A DNA stretch of 64,000 bases, taken from Reyranella sp. GTDB lineage: Bacteria > Pseudomonadota > Alphaproteobacteria > Reyranellales > Reyranellaceae. The DNA is taken from NCBI GenBank assembly GCA_019750135.1, contig JAIEOV010000006.1, positions 62,001-126,000 of the forward strand. Direction: 5' to 3'. Position 1 is the stretch's first letter. Each line of letters starts with the position of its first letter. The translations under genes and the position numbers were made by a program. Positions 26,531-35,718 of the stretch are shown piece after piece. The notes under the pieces are model-generated. The model was not told the origin of the DNA, did not search any database, and worked only from the letters and a program-made list of their open reading frames with translations.

Positions 26531-27553
26531 ATGAAGATTTTTGCGATTGCGGCGACCATGTTGTTGGCCGTTGTTGGCACCGCAAAGGCCGATGCGGTCC
26601 TCATCCTGAATTCCGAGGAAGCCTCCTACAGCATCCTGAGCCGCGCCACCCGCACCGAGCTGGCGCGCCTGCCGGTCGGGCGCGAGCCGCATCACCTGAT
26701 GCCGACGCCCGACGGCAAGGAAGTGCTGATCGGCTCGACCGCCACCAACGAGCTGCTGGCTCTCGATTCCAACACCGGCGACCGCCGCCGCGTCATCGCC
26801 AACATCATCGATCCCTACCAGCTGGGCTTCAGCCGCGACGGCAAGTGGTTCGTCACGGTCGCCTACCGCCTGGATCACGTCGACATCTTCCACGCCGACG
26901 GGTTCAAGCTGGCCGGCCGCATCTTCATCGACGGGCTGCCGAGCCACATGGCGTTCGACGCTGAGTCCAAGACCGTCTACGTGTCGCTGCAGCAGAGCGG
27001 CCGGCTCGCCGCGTTCGACCTCGCGACGCAGACCCTGAAGTGGAACGTTCCCGTCGGCAACACGCCGGCCGGCGTCGTCATGCTGCCCGACAACAACCGC
27101 GTGCTGGTGGCGCTGACCGGCGAGGATGGCGTCGCCGTCGTCGACCCCAGGGACGGCAAGGTCACGGGCCGCCTGCAGACCGGCAAGGGTGCGCATAACT
27201 TCTGGCCCAAGGGCGACGGTCGCCACTGGTTCGTGAGCAACCGCGTCGAGGGCAGCATCGCCCTGATCGACACGCAGGACATGAAGCTCGCGGGCATCAT
27301 CAAGGTGCCGGGCGGTCCCGACTGCATGGACATCACGTCCGACGGCAAGGAGCTCTGGGTGACCCAGCGTTTCCTGCGCCGCGTGGCCGTGGTCGATCTC
27401 GAGCAGATGAAAGTGGTTGCCAGCATTCCCGTCGGGAAGTCGCCGCACGGCGTGTACATGTTGAAGTCGGGACCGGCCGCACCGGGATCGCCCGTGAGTC
27501 CGGCCGGCGGACCACTGCGCGCGGTGTCGACGGGCTCCGGCACGACACGATAG
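26531..27553 (+). CDS. Secreted YncE-like beta-propeller protein
   Basis: A 340-residue protein with a Sec signal peptide (cleaved after AKA near residue 20) and seven-bladed propeller repeats of the YVTN/YncE type, for example LPVGREPHHLMPTPDGKEVL, VGNTPAGVVMLPDNNRVLVA and IPVGKSPHGVYML. Each repeat pairs a G-x-x-P-H/A turn with D-G or D-N and a V-x-x strand. The last 25 residues are a disordered Pro/Gly/Ser tail. Such proteins act as periplasmic scaffolds or bind metals or quinoprotein partners; no partner is evident. The membrane hydroxylase gene begins 12 bp later. Confidence 0.8.
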   Translation: MKIFAIAATMLLAVVGTAKADAVLILNSEEASYSILSRATRTELARLPVGREPHHLMPTPDGKEVLIGSTATNELLALDSNTGDRRRVIANIIDPYQLGFSRDGKWFVTVAYRLDHVDIFHADGFKLAGRIFIDGLPSHMAFDAESKTVYVSLQQSGRLAAFDLATQTLKWNVPVGNTPAGVVMLPDNNRVLVALTGEDGVAVVDPRDGKVTGRLQTGKGAHNFWPKGDGRHWFVSNRVEGSIALIDTQDMKLAGIIKVPGGPDCMDITSDGKELWVTQRFLRRVAVVDLEQMKVVASIPVGKSPHGVYMLKSGPAAPGSPVSPAGGPLRAVSTGSGTTR

Positions 27554-27565
27554 CCGGCCCAGCCG

Positions 27566-28561
27566 ATGGGCGAGCTCACCGATCTCTGGGTTGGCGCTCA
27601 GAACTGGCTGTTCGAGACCTTCGTCGGGCCGGTGATCTTCTGGCTCGGCCAGATGGCCTGGTACGAACCCGCCTACAACGCCGTCGAATTCGTCATGCTG
27701 GGCGCCCTGCAGATCGCGGTGATCGCGCTCGGCATGCGCTTCCTGGAGAAGCGCTGGCCGCTCGAGAAGGACGGCGACGACCGTCTGATCGGCGTCGACC
27801 GGGTCTACACCGTGCTGAACAAGCTCGGCGTCATCCCGCTCGCCATCTTCGTCATCACCTATCCGATCTCCCAGGACATCGAGCTGCTGATGCGCAGCTG
27901 GGGCTTGGCGCCGCCGCGGATCGAGCGACTGGTGCCGTGGCTCGGCGACAACGTGCTGGCCTCGTTCCTGGTCTATTTCGTGCTCTACGACTTCGCCGCC
28001 TACTGGCTGCACCGCGCCCAGCACGCCATCCCCTGGTGGTGGGCCCTGCACAGCCTGCATCACAGCCAGCGTCGCATGACGGTATGGTCGGACGACCGCA
28101 ACCATGTGCTCGACGACTTCCTGACGACGCTCGCCCTGGTGCTGTTCTCGCAGATGGTCGGCGTACAGCCCGGCGAATACGTCACCATCCTTGTGGTCGG
28201 CCGCCTGGTCGAGAGCTGGAGCCACGCCAACGTCGACATGAGCTTCGGCCGGATCGGCGAACGGCTGCTCGTGGGACCGCGCTTCCACCGCCTGCACCAC
28301 GCCCTCGCCAATCCCGAGGAGCGCCACATCCACGATCACAATTTCGCGCCGGTCTTCCCGGTCTGGGACATCCTGTTCGGCACGGCGATCTATGACGGCA
28401 AGCACCGTCCGACGGGTGTCGACGATCCCGTGGTCGATGCGGACAACGGCCGCGGCTGGGCTGTCCAGCAGGTGACGGTGTTCGGCCGCTTCCTGCGGGC
28501 AATCACCCCGCGCTTCCTGCGCGCGCCATTTCAGCCCGGACTGCGGCCGCCCGCGGAATAG
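27566..28561 (+). CDS. Sterol desaturase/fatty acid hydroxylase family membrane protein
   Basis: A 331-residue integral membrane di-iron hydroxylase. All histidine clusters are present: H-R-A-Q-H in YWLHRAQHAIPWWW (about residues 148-152), HSLHHS (about 161), FHRLHHALANPEE (about 245), and HIHDHNFAPVFPVWDILFG. Four or so hydrophobic helices precede and flank them. Members hydroxylate or desaturate lipids, sterols, hopanoids or carotenoids. The last 59 bp overlap the 3' end of the convergent sugar kinase gene, and both reading frames keep family sequence nearly to their ends. Confidence 0.88.
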   Translation: MGELTDLWVGAQNWLFETFVGPVIFWLGQMAWYEPAYNAVEFVMLGALQIAVIALGMRFLEKRWPLEKDGDDRLIGVDRVYTVLNKLGVIPLAIFVITYPISQDIELLMRSWGLAPPRIERLVPWLGDNVLASFLVYFVLYDFAAYWLHRAQHAIPWWWALHSLHHSQRRMTVWSDDRNHVLDDFLTTLALVLFSQMVGVQPGEYVTILVVGRLVESWSHANVDMSFGRIGERLLVGPRFHRLHHALANPEERHIHDHNFAPVFPVWDILFGTAIYDGKHRPTGVDDPVVDADNGRGWAVQQVTVFGRFLRAITPRFLRAPFQPGLRPPAE

Positions 28562-29444
28562 GCGTCACCGCTCCGTAACCCTTGGTCGACAGGGCTGCCG
28601 ACACATTGGCGTAGCGCGCCGCAGCCTCGAGATCGTCGCCTGCCAACAGGCGCGCCAGGAACGAGCCGTCGAACGTATCGCCGGCGCCGGTCGCGTCAAC
28701 GGCGTCGACGCGATGGCCGGGCACGCGGAACCGCTCCTTGGGCGTCGCCACCAGGCAGCCGTCGGCCGACATCTTCAGCGCAACCACGGGCGCGCCGAGC
28801 TTGAGGTAATAGTCGGCGATCGCGTCAGGCTCCTGGAGGCCGGTGAGCTGCTGGGAATCGTCGAGGCTCGGCAGCAGGATGTCGCAGCGCGCCACCGTGG
28901 CGTCGATGGTCGCCCGAGCCACGTCGAGGTCCCACAGCCGCAGGCGCAGGTTGGTGTCGTAGGAAACCTTCACACCGGCCGCGCGTGCCGTCGACACCGC
29001 CATATCGCAGGCATTGCGCGCGCTCTCGCTGATCGCTTGGCCGATGGCCGACAGATGGAAGATGCGGGCGCCGGCAATGTAGTCCGCCGGCACCGTCTCG
29101 GGCGTCATCAGCGAGGCCGCCGAGTTCTTGCGCAGGTAGTCGAACTTGTGGCCGGCCGCGCCGTGGGTGACGAAGCTGATGCCGGTCGGCGCCGTGGGGT
29201 GCCGGCTCACGCGCGACGCATCGAGGCCTTCGGATTGCCAGAGTTCGAGGAACGCGTCGCCCATCCAGTCCTGGCCGAGGCTGGTGACGTAGCCGGCCGA
29301 CGCTCCCTGGCGGACGGCGGCGATGGCGACGTTCTGCGAATCGCCGCCGAAGCCTTGCAGCCAGGTGCGGCCGTCGCCTTCCTTGGGCCGATTGAATTCG
29401 ATCAGCGGCTCGCCGATGGAAACGAGAGCGGGGGAGGTGGACAT
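28503..29444 (-). CDS. PfkB-family sugar kinase, 2-keto-3-deoxygluconate kinase-like
   Basis: A 313-residue ribokinase-fold kinase. The N-terminal SIGEPLIEFNRP and GGDSQNVAIAAVRQG fit 2-keto-3-deoxygluconate kinases (KdgK), and the catalytic/anion-hole motif is VDAVDATGAGDTFDGSFLAR with the base aspartate. The start at 29444 follows CTGGAGCG. Its job would be ATP-dependent phosphorylation of 2-keto-3-deoxygluconate to KDPG for the aldolase encoded at 25.9 kb. It diverges from the Rieske-FAD reductase gene across 73 bp and overlaps the hydroxylase gene by 59 bp at its 3' end. Confidence 0.87.
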   Translation of the reverse strand: MSTSPALVSIGEPLIEFNRPKEGDGRTWLQGFGGDSQNVAIAAVRQGASAGYVTSLGQDWMGDAFLELWQSEGLDASRVSRHPTAPTGISFVTHGAAGHKFDYLRKNSAASLMTPETVPADYIAGARIFHLSAIGQAISESARNACDMAVSTARAAGVKVSYDTNLRLRLWDLDVARATIDATVARCDILLPSLDDSQQLTGLQEPDAIADYYLKLGAPVVALKMSADGCLVATPKERFRVPGHRVDAVDATGAGDTFDGSFLARLLAGDDLEAAARYANVSAALSTKGYGAVTPIPRAAAVRAEMARAGSAG

Positions 29445-29517
29445 GACGCTCCAGGTTTCCCATGGTGCGATCTCGCACTCAACGCCGATCACCCAGCTCC
29501 GGTAGAGGGAGGATGCA

Positions 29518-31047
29518 ATGGCTGAGCAGGACGCCAAGCCCAGCGGACCCGATCTGAGTCAGGGAATTTCCTTCGCCGATCTTGCCGACGGCGCCATGCT
29601 TGTGGGCCATGTCGGTGACGAGCAGGTGCTGCTGGCGCGGCAGGGGGCCGAGCTGTTCGCCGTCGCAGCATCCTGTAGCCACTATCACGGCCCGCTCGCC
29701 GAAGGCCTGCTGGTCGGCGACACGGTGCGCTGCCCCTGGCATCACGCCTGCTTCAGCCTGCGCACCGGCGAGGCGCTGGCGCCACCGGCCATCAGCGCCA
29801 TCGATTGCTGGTCGGTCGAGCAGCGCGACGGCAAGGTCTTCGTCAAGGAGAAGCGGCCGGCAGCGCCGAAGCCCAGCCCCAAGCTGAGCGGCAAGGCGCC
29901 GGACAAGGTCGTGATCGTGGGCGGCGGCGCAGCCGGCTTCGCTGCCGCCGAGATGCTGCGGCGCGAGCAGTACAAGGGCAGCATCGTCATGCTGAGCAAC
30001 GACGATGCGGCTCCCGTCGATCGTCCGAACCTGTCCAAGGACTACCTCGCGGGCAACGCGCCCGAGGAATGGGTGCCGATACGCGGCGACGATTTCTATT
30101 CGGAGAACGGCATCGACCTGCGCCTCAAGGCCAATGTCGCGAGCATCGATGCTCGTGCGCACGAGGTCATGCTGTCGGATGGCGGCAAGGTCGCCTATGA
30201 CCGCCTGCTGCTGGCGACCGGGGCGGAGCCGGTGCGCCTGCCGGTTCCGGGGGCGGGGCCGTCGCAAATCCATACGCTGCGCAGCCTGGCCGACAGCCGG
30301 GCGATCATCGAGCAGGCCAAGTCCGCCAAGCGCGCCCTGGTGATCGGCGCGAGCTTCATCGGGCTCGAGGTCGCGGCCTCGCTGCGCCATCGCGGCATAG
30401 AAGTCCGTGTAGTAGCGCCGGAGAAGCGGCCGATGGAGCGCATCCTCGGGCCGGGAATGGGTGATTTCGTGCGCGCCCTGCACGAGGAGCACGGCGTCGT
30501 CTTCCATCTCGAGGACACGGTGGCGGGCATTGCCGGCAGCAAGGCCACGCTGAAGAGCGGCGGTTTGCTGGAAGCCGACCTCGTGGTGATGGGCGTGGGC
30601 GTGCGGCCGCGTCTCGATTTGGCAGAGAAGGCTGGGCTCAAGATCGAGCGCGGCCTGGCCGTCGACGCCTTCCTGGCGACCAGCGCGCCGGACATCTATG
30701 CCGCGGGTGACATTGCGCGCTGGCCCGATCCCCATAGCGGGCAGGCGATCCGCGTCGAGCACTGGGTGGTCGCCCAGCGCCAGGGCCAAGTCGCCGCCCT
30801 GAACATGCTCGGGCTGCGCCAGAAGTTCGATGCCGTGCCGTTCTTCTGGAGCCAGCACTACGACGTGCCGATCAACTATGTCGGCCACGCCGAGAAATGG
30901 GACGAGCTCGTCGTCGACGGCGGCATCGCCGGCCGGGACTGCCTGGTGCGCTACAAGCAGGGCGGCCGCACACTCGCCGCGGCCTCGATCTACCGCGACG
31001 TCGCGAGCCTGCAGGAAGAGGTCGCGATGGAGCGGCAGGCAGCGTGA
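29518..31047 (+). CDS. Rieske-FAD fusion oxidoreductase (AIFM3-like ferredoxin reductase)
   Basis: A 509-residue fusion. Residues about 15-110 are a Rieske [2Fe-2S] domain with ligands C53, H55, C72 and H75 (CSHYHGPL and CPWHHACF). From about 130 on is an FAD/NAD(P)-binding reductase: FAD motif [19 protein letters not shown], a second Rossmann motif [19 protein letters not shown], and the FAD-end motif [13 protein letters not shown]. The layout matches bacterial AIF-like-3 proteins, which pass electrons from NADH towards oxygenases or iron-sulphur enzymes. It precedes an Fe-S sugar-acid dehydratase by 76 bp, and it could supply the Rieske dioxygenase at 35.7 kb. Confidence 0.88.
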   Translation: MAEQDAKPSGPDLSQGISFADLADGAMLVGHVGDEQVLLARQGAELFAVAASCSHYHGPLAEGLLVGDTVRCPWHHACFSLRTGEALAPPAISAIDCWSVEQRDGKVFVKEKRPAAPKPSPKLSGKAPDKVVIVGGGAAGFAAAEMLRREQYKGSIVMLSNDDAAPVDRPNLSKDYLAGNAPEEWVPIRGDDFYSENGIDLRLKANVASIDARAHEVMLSDGGKVAYDRLLLATGAEPVRLPVPGAGPSQIHTLRSLADSRAIIEQAKSAKRALVIGASFIGLEVAASLRHRGIEVRVVAPEKRPMERILGPGMGDFVRALHEEHGVVFHLEDTVAGIAGSKATLKSGGLLEADLVVMGVGVRPRLDLAEKAGLKIERGLAVDAFLATSAPDIYAAGDIARWPDPHSGQAIRVEHWVVAQRQGQVAALNMLGLRQKFDAVPFFWSQHYDVPINYVGHAEKWDELVVDGGIAGRDCLVRYKQGGRTLAAASIYRDVASLQEEVAMERQAA

Positions 31048-31123
31048 CAGAGGTCGCGAACGTCGGGCGTGCGCAGGAACGCGCGCGGCGCTAGGCTCAG
31101 GACAACAAATCGGAGGAACGAGG

Positions 31124-32923
31124 ATGGTCGACAAGAAGGGCGCCAACGGCAAGGAGCGCCGGCTGCGCAGCCGGGACTGGTTCGATGCGCCGGGCGATCC
31201 GACCATGGCCGCGCTTTATCTCGAGCGCTACCTGAACTTCGGCCTGACGCTGGCCGAGCTGCACAGCAACCGGCCGATCATCGGCATCGCCCAGACCGGC
31301 AGCGACCTCTCGCCCTGCAACCGCCATCACCTGGATCTCGCCACGCGCGTGCGCGACGGCATCCGCGACGCCGGCGGCATCCCGATCGAGTTCCCGGTCC
31401 ACCCCATCCAGGAGACGGGCAAGCGGCCGACGGCGGCGCTCGATCGTAACCTTGCTTATCTCAGCCTGGTCGAGAGCCTGTACGGCTACTTCTTCGACGG
31501 CGTCGTGCTGACCACGGGCTGCGACAAGACCACGCCCGCCATGATCATGGGCGCCTGCACGGTCAACATCCCGGCCATCGTGCTGTCGGGCGGACCGATG
31601 CTCGACGGCCATTATGCCGGCGGTCTGGCCGGCTCGGGCACCGTCGTCTGGTACGCGCGCCAGGAGCTGGCGGCGGGCCGCATCGACCTGAAGCAGTTCC
31701 TCGAGATGGTGGCGTCGAGCGCGCCCAGCGTCGGCCACTGCAACACCATGGGAACGGCATTGTCGATGAACAGCATGGCCGAGGCTCTCGGCCTGTCGCT
31801 GACCGGCTGTGCCGCCATCCCCGGGCCGTACCGCGAGCGCGGCCAGATGGCCTACGAGACCGGCAAGCGCATCGTCGACATGGTGTGGGAGGACCTGAAG
31901 CCGTCCGACATCCTGACGCGCAAGGCATTCGAGAACGCGATCGTGGCGGCCAGCGCGCTCGGCGCTTCGACCAACTGCCCGCCGCACGTAAACGCCATCG
32001 CCCGCCATATCGGCGTCAAGCTGGAGAACGCCGACTGGGACAAGGTCGGCTACGACATCCCGCTGCTGGTGAACTGCATGCCGGCCGGCAAGTATCTCGG
32101 CGAGGCCTTCCATCGCGCCGGCGGCGTGCCGACGGTGATGGCCGAGCTCCTCAAGAAGAACAAGGGCCACGGCGATGCGCTCACCGTGACCGGCAAGACC
32201 ATGGCGGAGAACATCGCCAAGGCGAAGCCGGCGGATGGCGACGTCATCAAGAGCTACGACAAGCCGATGCTGGGCCAGGCCGGGTTCGCCGTCCTGCAAG
32301 GCAACCTGTTCGACTCGGCGATCATGAAGACCTCGGTGATCTCGGATGAGTTCCGCAAGAAGTACCTCGAGCGCCCGGGCGATCGTGACGCCTTCGAAGG
32401 CACGGCGATCGTGTTCGAAGGGCCCGAGGACTATCACCATCGCATCAACGATCCGGCCCTGCCGATCGACGAGAACAGCATCCTGTTCATCCGCAATGTC
32501 GGCCCGGTGGGCTATCCCGGTGCGGCCGAGGTGGTGAACATGCTGCCGCCGGATCGGCTGGTGAAGGGCGGCGTGCTGCTGCTGCCTTGCGTCGGAGACG
32601 GCCGGCAGAGCGGCACCTCGGCCAGCCCGTCGATCCTCAATGCCTCGCCGGAAGCCGCTGTTGGCGGCGGGCTGGCGCTGCTCAAGACCGGCGACAAGGT
32701 GCGTGTCGATATCGGCAAGCGGCGCGCCGACATCCTGATCCCGGAGAAGGAACTGGCCGAGCGCAAGGCGGCGTGGAAGCCGCACGTCAAGGAAAGCCAG
32801 ACGCCGTGGCAGGAACTGCAGCGCAAGTTCGTCGGCCAGCTCGCGAGCGGCGCCTGCCTCGACTTCGCGGTCAACTACCAGAGGATCGTCGAGACCAAGG
32901 GCGTCCCCCGGCACTCGCATTGA
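31124..32923 (+). CDS. IlvD/Edd family dehydratase (sugar-acid dehydratase type)
   Basis: A 599-residue iron-sulphur dehydratase. Cluster-related motifs are [11 protein letters not shown] (about residue 64), [16 protein letters not shown] (about 128) and [19 protein letters not shown] (about 204); [18 protein letters not shown] and [20 protein letters not shown] complete the fold. The W-F-D start [21 protein letters not shown] and length place it with pentonate/hexonate (arabinonate, xylonate, possibly fuconate) dehydratases rather than dihydroxy-acid dehydratase of valine synthesis. The ATG has a GGAGG Shine-Dalgarno. It would make the 2-keto-3-deoxy acid used by the SDR, kinase and aldolase genes upstream. 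Confidence 0.88.
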   Translation: MVDKKGANGKERRLRSRDWFDAPGDPTMAALYLERYLNFGLTLAELHSNRPIIGIAQTGSDLSPCNRHHLDLATRVRDGIRDAGGIPIEFPVHPIQETGKRPTAALDRNLAYLSLVESLYGYFFDGVVLTTGCDKTTPAMIMGACTVNIPAIVLSGGPMLDGHYAGGLAGSGTVVWYARQELAAGRIDLKQFLEMVASSAPSVGHCNTMGTALSMNSMAEALGLSLTGCAAIPGPYRERGQMAYETGKRIVDMVWEDLKPSDILTRKAFENAIVAASALGASTNCPPHVNAIARHIGVKLENADWDKVGYDIPLLVNCMPAGKYLGEAFHRAGGVPTVMAELLKKNKGHGDALTVTGKTMAENIAKAKPADGDVIKSYDKPMLGQAGFAVLQGNLFDSAIMKTSVISDEFRKKYLERPGDRDAFEGTAIVFEGPEDYHHRINDPALPIDENSILFIRNVGPVGYPGAAEVVNMLPPDRLVKGGVLLLPCVGDGRQSGTSASPSILNASPEAAVGGGLALLKTGDKVRVDIGKRRADILIPEKELAERKAAWKPHVKESQTPWQELQRKFVGQLASGACLDFAVNYQRIVETKGVPRHSH

Positions 32924-32927
32924 CGTT

Positions 32928-32987
32928 GGGCGCGCGGGCCGCTGGCCCGCTCATGATCATGAGGCGGACCTGGAGGCCCGCGCTCCC
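32928..32987. repeat. Palindromic intergenic repeat, type A, copy 4 (degenerate)
   Basis: The arms GGGCGCGCGGGCC and GGCCCGCGCTCCC are recognisable but carry several mismatches, and the centre is a doubled TCATGATCATGA as in type B copy 1. It starts 4 bp after the dehydratase stop and ends 2 bp before the convergent gene's stop, so it may terminate transcription from both sides. Confidence 0.82.
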
Positions 32988-32989
32988 AT

Positions 32990-33667
32990 TCAACGGAACA
33001 GCCGCTGCTCGACGGAGATCGGCAGGTCGGACCGCGGGATCAGGACGATCGCCCACGGCGAGGTCGGCTGTCCGACCGGGCGCGTCGAGGGCGGCGCAAA
33101 GCCGGTGCTGGGGGACGGCGCGAAGTTCAAGCCGGGTCCACCCTGGAAGCCGCCGCCGCCGTTGGGCGGCGGGCTTCCGATCGGTCGCGGCGGTGCGGAG
33201 GGGGCGGGCATGCGCTGCGCCATCATGATCTCGGCCGGCATGCGCTCCTCGAACACGACGACGATACGGTCACGACGGCGGCTGGTCGACAGGATATTGA
33301 CCGAGTAGCCCTCGCTGGCACGGCGGCCGAGGAAGATGCCGACAGCATTCATGCGGCCAGGCTCGAACACGTCGGGCGCGGGGCTGCCGACGCGCCCCCA
33401 CAGGCTGCGCCACTCGGTGATCGTGCCGGCGACGACCTGCTCCGGTTGGCGGGTGATCGCGGTTGCCCCGGCCCAATGACGTCCCTCGATGGCCTGCGCC
33501 AGAACATTGGCGGCCGGCAGCAACAGGGCGCCGGCACCAATCGCACCATACGACAAGAGCCGCCGACGCGGCAGGTGACGAACGGTAAGGGGAACTGTCT
33601 TCGCGTCCAATCGCACAACAGATCTCGGGAACCCGGGCTGAACCAAGTGAGTGTCCGAAATGACCAT
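32990..33667 (-). CDS. Secreted protein with PrcB-like C-terminal domain
   Basis: A 225-residue protein. A twin-arginine-like signal sits inside the N-terminus: RHLPRRRLLSYGAIGAGALL, with cleavage likely after VLAQA near residue 58. The conserved part GIFLGRRASEGYSVNILSTS, then DRIVVVFEERMPAE, and finally SPWAIVLIPRSDLPISVEQ resembles the C-terminal domain of PrcB protease-complex proteins (inference). Between them is a Pro/Gly-rich insert of about 45 residues. The ATG at 33667 is the best start but lies far upstream of the signal; a shorter product from a rare start cannot be excluded. No protease partner is nearby. Confidence 0.68.
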   Translation of the reverse strand: MVISDTHLVQPGFPRSVVRLDAKTVPLTVRHLPRRRLLSYGAIGAGALLLPAANVLAQAIEGRHWAGATAITRQPEQVVAGTITEWRSLWGRVGSPAPDVFEPGRMNAVGIFLGRRASEGYSVNILSTSRRRDRIVVVFEERMPAEIMMAQRMPAPSAPPRPIGSPPPNGGGGFQGGPGLNFAPSPSTGFAPPSTRPVGQPTSPWAIVLIPRSDLPISVEQRLFR

Positions 33668-33772
33668 CACACTTTGGCTCAATTGAGGCTGGGCCAGCCA
33701 TGGTTCGCGGTGCTGTCGTATCAATCATTGCAGCGTGTGTCTTTCGTGCAACACACGCGGCGACCGTGGCCG

Positions 33773-34549
33773 TTACACGGGCTTTCCATGGCGGCCGATC
33801 CCGGCCGCAAAGCGCCGCGCTCCCGCCTCGGTCTCTCCGGTCGCGACCGTGGCGATGCCCAACCGGAATTCGTTCAGCGTTGCTGCGTCCCAGTCGAGGG
33901 ACCATTGCTCGATGGCTGAGCGCCGGTCGTTGCGCAAGGCGGCCTGCGGCAGCCGTGCAAGTTCGTGCGCCAGGCGCAGCGCTTCGGCAAGCGCCTGGCC
34001 ACGCTCGACCAGACGGTTGGCGAGCCCGATCCGCTCGGCCTCCTCGCCTGACACGCTGCGGCCGGTGAGGATCATGTCCATCGCCCGGCTGTGGCCGATC
34101 AGGCGGGGCAGCCGGATCGTGCCGAGATCCATCAGCGGCACGCCGAAGCGTCGGCAGTACACGCCGAATGTCGCATCACGCGCCGCCACCCGGAGATCGC
34201 ACCACAGCGCGAGCTCGAGGCCGCCCGCGACGGCAAAGCCTTCGACCGCGGCGATCACCGGCTTGCCGAGCATGAGCCGTGTCGGACCCATCGGGCCGTC
34301 GCCATTTTCCTGGCGGTGCCCGCGATGGCCCGCCGCCGTGCGCTTGAGATCGTAGCCGGCGCAGAACGTGCCGTCGGCGCCCGTCAGGATCGCGACGTGC
34401 TGCGAGGCGTCGGCATCGAAGCGGCGAAAGGCATCGGCGAGCGCGTTGGCCGTCGGCGGGTTGACGGCGTTGCGCGCCGCCGGGCGGTCGATGGTGACGA
34501 CGGTGATCGGTCCGTCTACCTGGCAGCGGACGGTCGGGGAGTCTGGCAT
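33773..34549 (-). CDS. Crotonase-family enzyme (enoyl-CoA hydratase-like)
   Basis: A 258-residue crotonase. Oxyanion-hole segments are GTFCAGYDLKRTAAGH (about residue 61) and IAAVEGFAVAGGLELALWCD (about 95). The region that usually holds the first catalytic glutamate reads YCRRFGVPLMDLGTIRLPRL, and the second position reads AMDMILTGRSV with aspartate for glutamate, so ordinary hydratase chemistry is doubtful. Similar proteins are annotated as generic enoyl-CoA hydratases. The start at 34549 is the first ATG of the conserved domain. It diverges from a LysR gene across 124 bp holding an inverted repeat, so that regulator probably controls it. Confidence 0.85.
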   Translation of the reverse strand: MPDSPTVRCQVDGPITVVTIDRPAARNAVNPPTANALADAFRRFDADASQHVAILTGADGTFCAGYDLKRTAAGHRGHRQENGDGPMGPTRLMLGKPVIAAVEGFAVAGGLELALWCDLRVAARDATFGVYCRRFGVPLMDLGTIRLPRLIGHSRAMDMILTGRSVSGEEAERIGLANRLVERGQALAEALRLAHELARLPQAALRNDRRSAIEQWSLDWDAATLNEFRLGIATVATGETEAGARRFAAGIGRHGKPV

Positions 34550-34587
34550 CGGATGATGATCACGTCCTCCGGCGGCCGCCGACAAAT

Positions 34588-34627
34588 GAATTGGATGAAC
34601 GGATCGTTGAACCGCCTTCATCGATTC
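34588..34627. promoter_or_regulatory. Inverted repeat between crotonase and LysR genes, putative operator
   Basis: Arms GAATTGGATGAA (34588-34599) and TTCATCGATTC (34617-34627) pair except for one extra base, with a 17-base spacer. The site sits midway between the divergent crotonase and LysR-type genes, the usual place for a LysR regulator to bind. Function is inferred from position and symmetry only. Confidence 0.4.
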
Positions 34628-34673
34628 ACGCCATCGCAGTGACAGCCTGTCCGGCTGCGGGCACAATCGCGGG

Positions 34674-35630
34674 ATGGCTGCACGCTCCGCTGCCGTCTCG
34701 CCGCCCAAGCTCCTGCGCGCGGCCGAGCCGATGCCCGCCGCGACTCGGCTGCGACCGGCATTGTTGCTCTCGCTTCAGGCCTTCGATGCGGCGGTGCGGC
34801 TGGGCAGCTTCAAGGATGCCGCCGAAGCGCTGCACATCACGCCATCGGCCATCAGCCATCGCATCCGCAATCTCGAGAAGGCGATGGGCGACACGTTGTT
34901 CAGCCGGGCGCATCGCGTGGTCGAGGTGACGCCGACGGGCCGCCGCCTGGCGATCGCGACCGGCCGCGCCTTCGGCGAGCTGATGCGGGCCACCACGCCG
35001 CTCGCCGGTACCGAGGCCAATCGCCGGCTGCGGCTCAGCCTGTCGTCGACGTTCGTGTCGGCATGGCTGATCCCGCGCATCGCCGGCTTCATAACGAGCC
35101 ATCCCGAGATCGAGCTTTCGATCGAGAATTCCAACCGCGTGCTCGATCTCGAGAACGAGCCGTTCGATGCCGGCGTGCGGGCCGGCGACGGCAACTGGCC
35201 GGGCCTCGTCGCCCAGCATCTCATGGACCTGCACGTCACGCCGGTGGCGACGCCGGCGCTGGCGCAGCGGCTCAAGTTGCGCCAGCCGGCGGACATCGTG
35301 CGGGCGCCGATGATCCATGTCGTGTCGTTCCCGCTCGCCTGGCCGATCTGGCTGCGCCAGGCCGGCGCGGGCTCGGTCAAGGCGAGGCAGGCCGTCTGGG
35401 TCGACAGCTTCGAGACCGCCTTGCAACTCGCCGAGAGCGGGGCGGGCGTTGCCCTGGGCCTGGCGCCGCTGTTCGTCGAGCGCGAACAGGCCGGCGCCGT
35501 CTGCCGGCTCTTTCCCCTGAGCCATGCCACGGGCGGGTACTGGTTGGTGCACCGCCCGCAGGAGACGGGCAACCCCGCCTTGCGCAGCTTTAAGCGCTGG
35601 CTGCGCGGCGAGCTCGCTAGGAAGAGTTGA
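34674..35630 (+). CDS. LysR-family transcriptional regulator (GcvA-like)
   Basis: A 318-residue LysR-type regulator. The winged helix-turn-helix is at about residues 33-90 (LQAFDAAVRLGSFKDAAEAL, then HITPSAISHRIRNLEKAMGD), and the effector-binding domain begins RRLRLSLSSTFVSAWLIPRI. The S-x-x-x-A-W-L-x-P-R and late R-x-x-x-W-L patterns resemble the GcvA/AmpR branch. An in-frame ATG at 34731 gives a product starting MPAATRLRPALLLS, nearer the family norm, so the first 19 residues are uncertain. It is divergent from a crotonase gene and lies just upstream of a Rieske dioxygenase gene. Confidence 0.9.
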   Translation: MAARSAAVSPPKLLRAAEPMPAATRLRPALLLSLQAFDAAVRLGSFKDAAEALHITPSAISHRIRNLEKAMGDTLFSRAHRVVEVTPTGRRLAIATGRAFGELMRATTPLAGTEANRRLRLSLSSTFVSAWLIPRIAGFITSHPEIELSIENSNRVLDLENEPFDAGVRAGDGNWPGLVAQHLMDLHVTPVATPALAQRLKLRQPADIVRAPMIHVVSFPLAWPIWLRQAGAGSVKARQAVWVDSFETALQLAESGAGVALGLAPLFVEREQAGAVCRLFPLSHATGGYWLVHRPQETGNPALRSFKRWLRGELARKS

Positions 35631-35718
35631 ACACGGTTCATCCCAGCAGGCCGCGGTTTCTTCCGTGGCGGCCGATGCCGGGCGTATGCTCGCGAGAACA
35701 CGGCAATGGATGACTGGG

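Noticed and set aside
26501..28405. A 634-residue minus-strand frame spanning two plus-strand genes
   Set aside because: It crosses the beta-propeller and hydroxylase genes and their ribosome sites, and its composition is that of a shadow frame.
35524..35718. N-terminal extension of the Rieske oxygenase upstream of 35710
   Set aside because: It would run inside the LysR gene in another frame and has no family sequence; the enzyme fold begins after the ATG cluster at 35710-35731.
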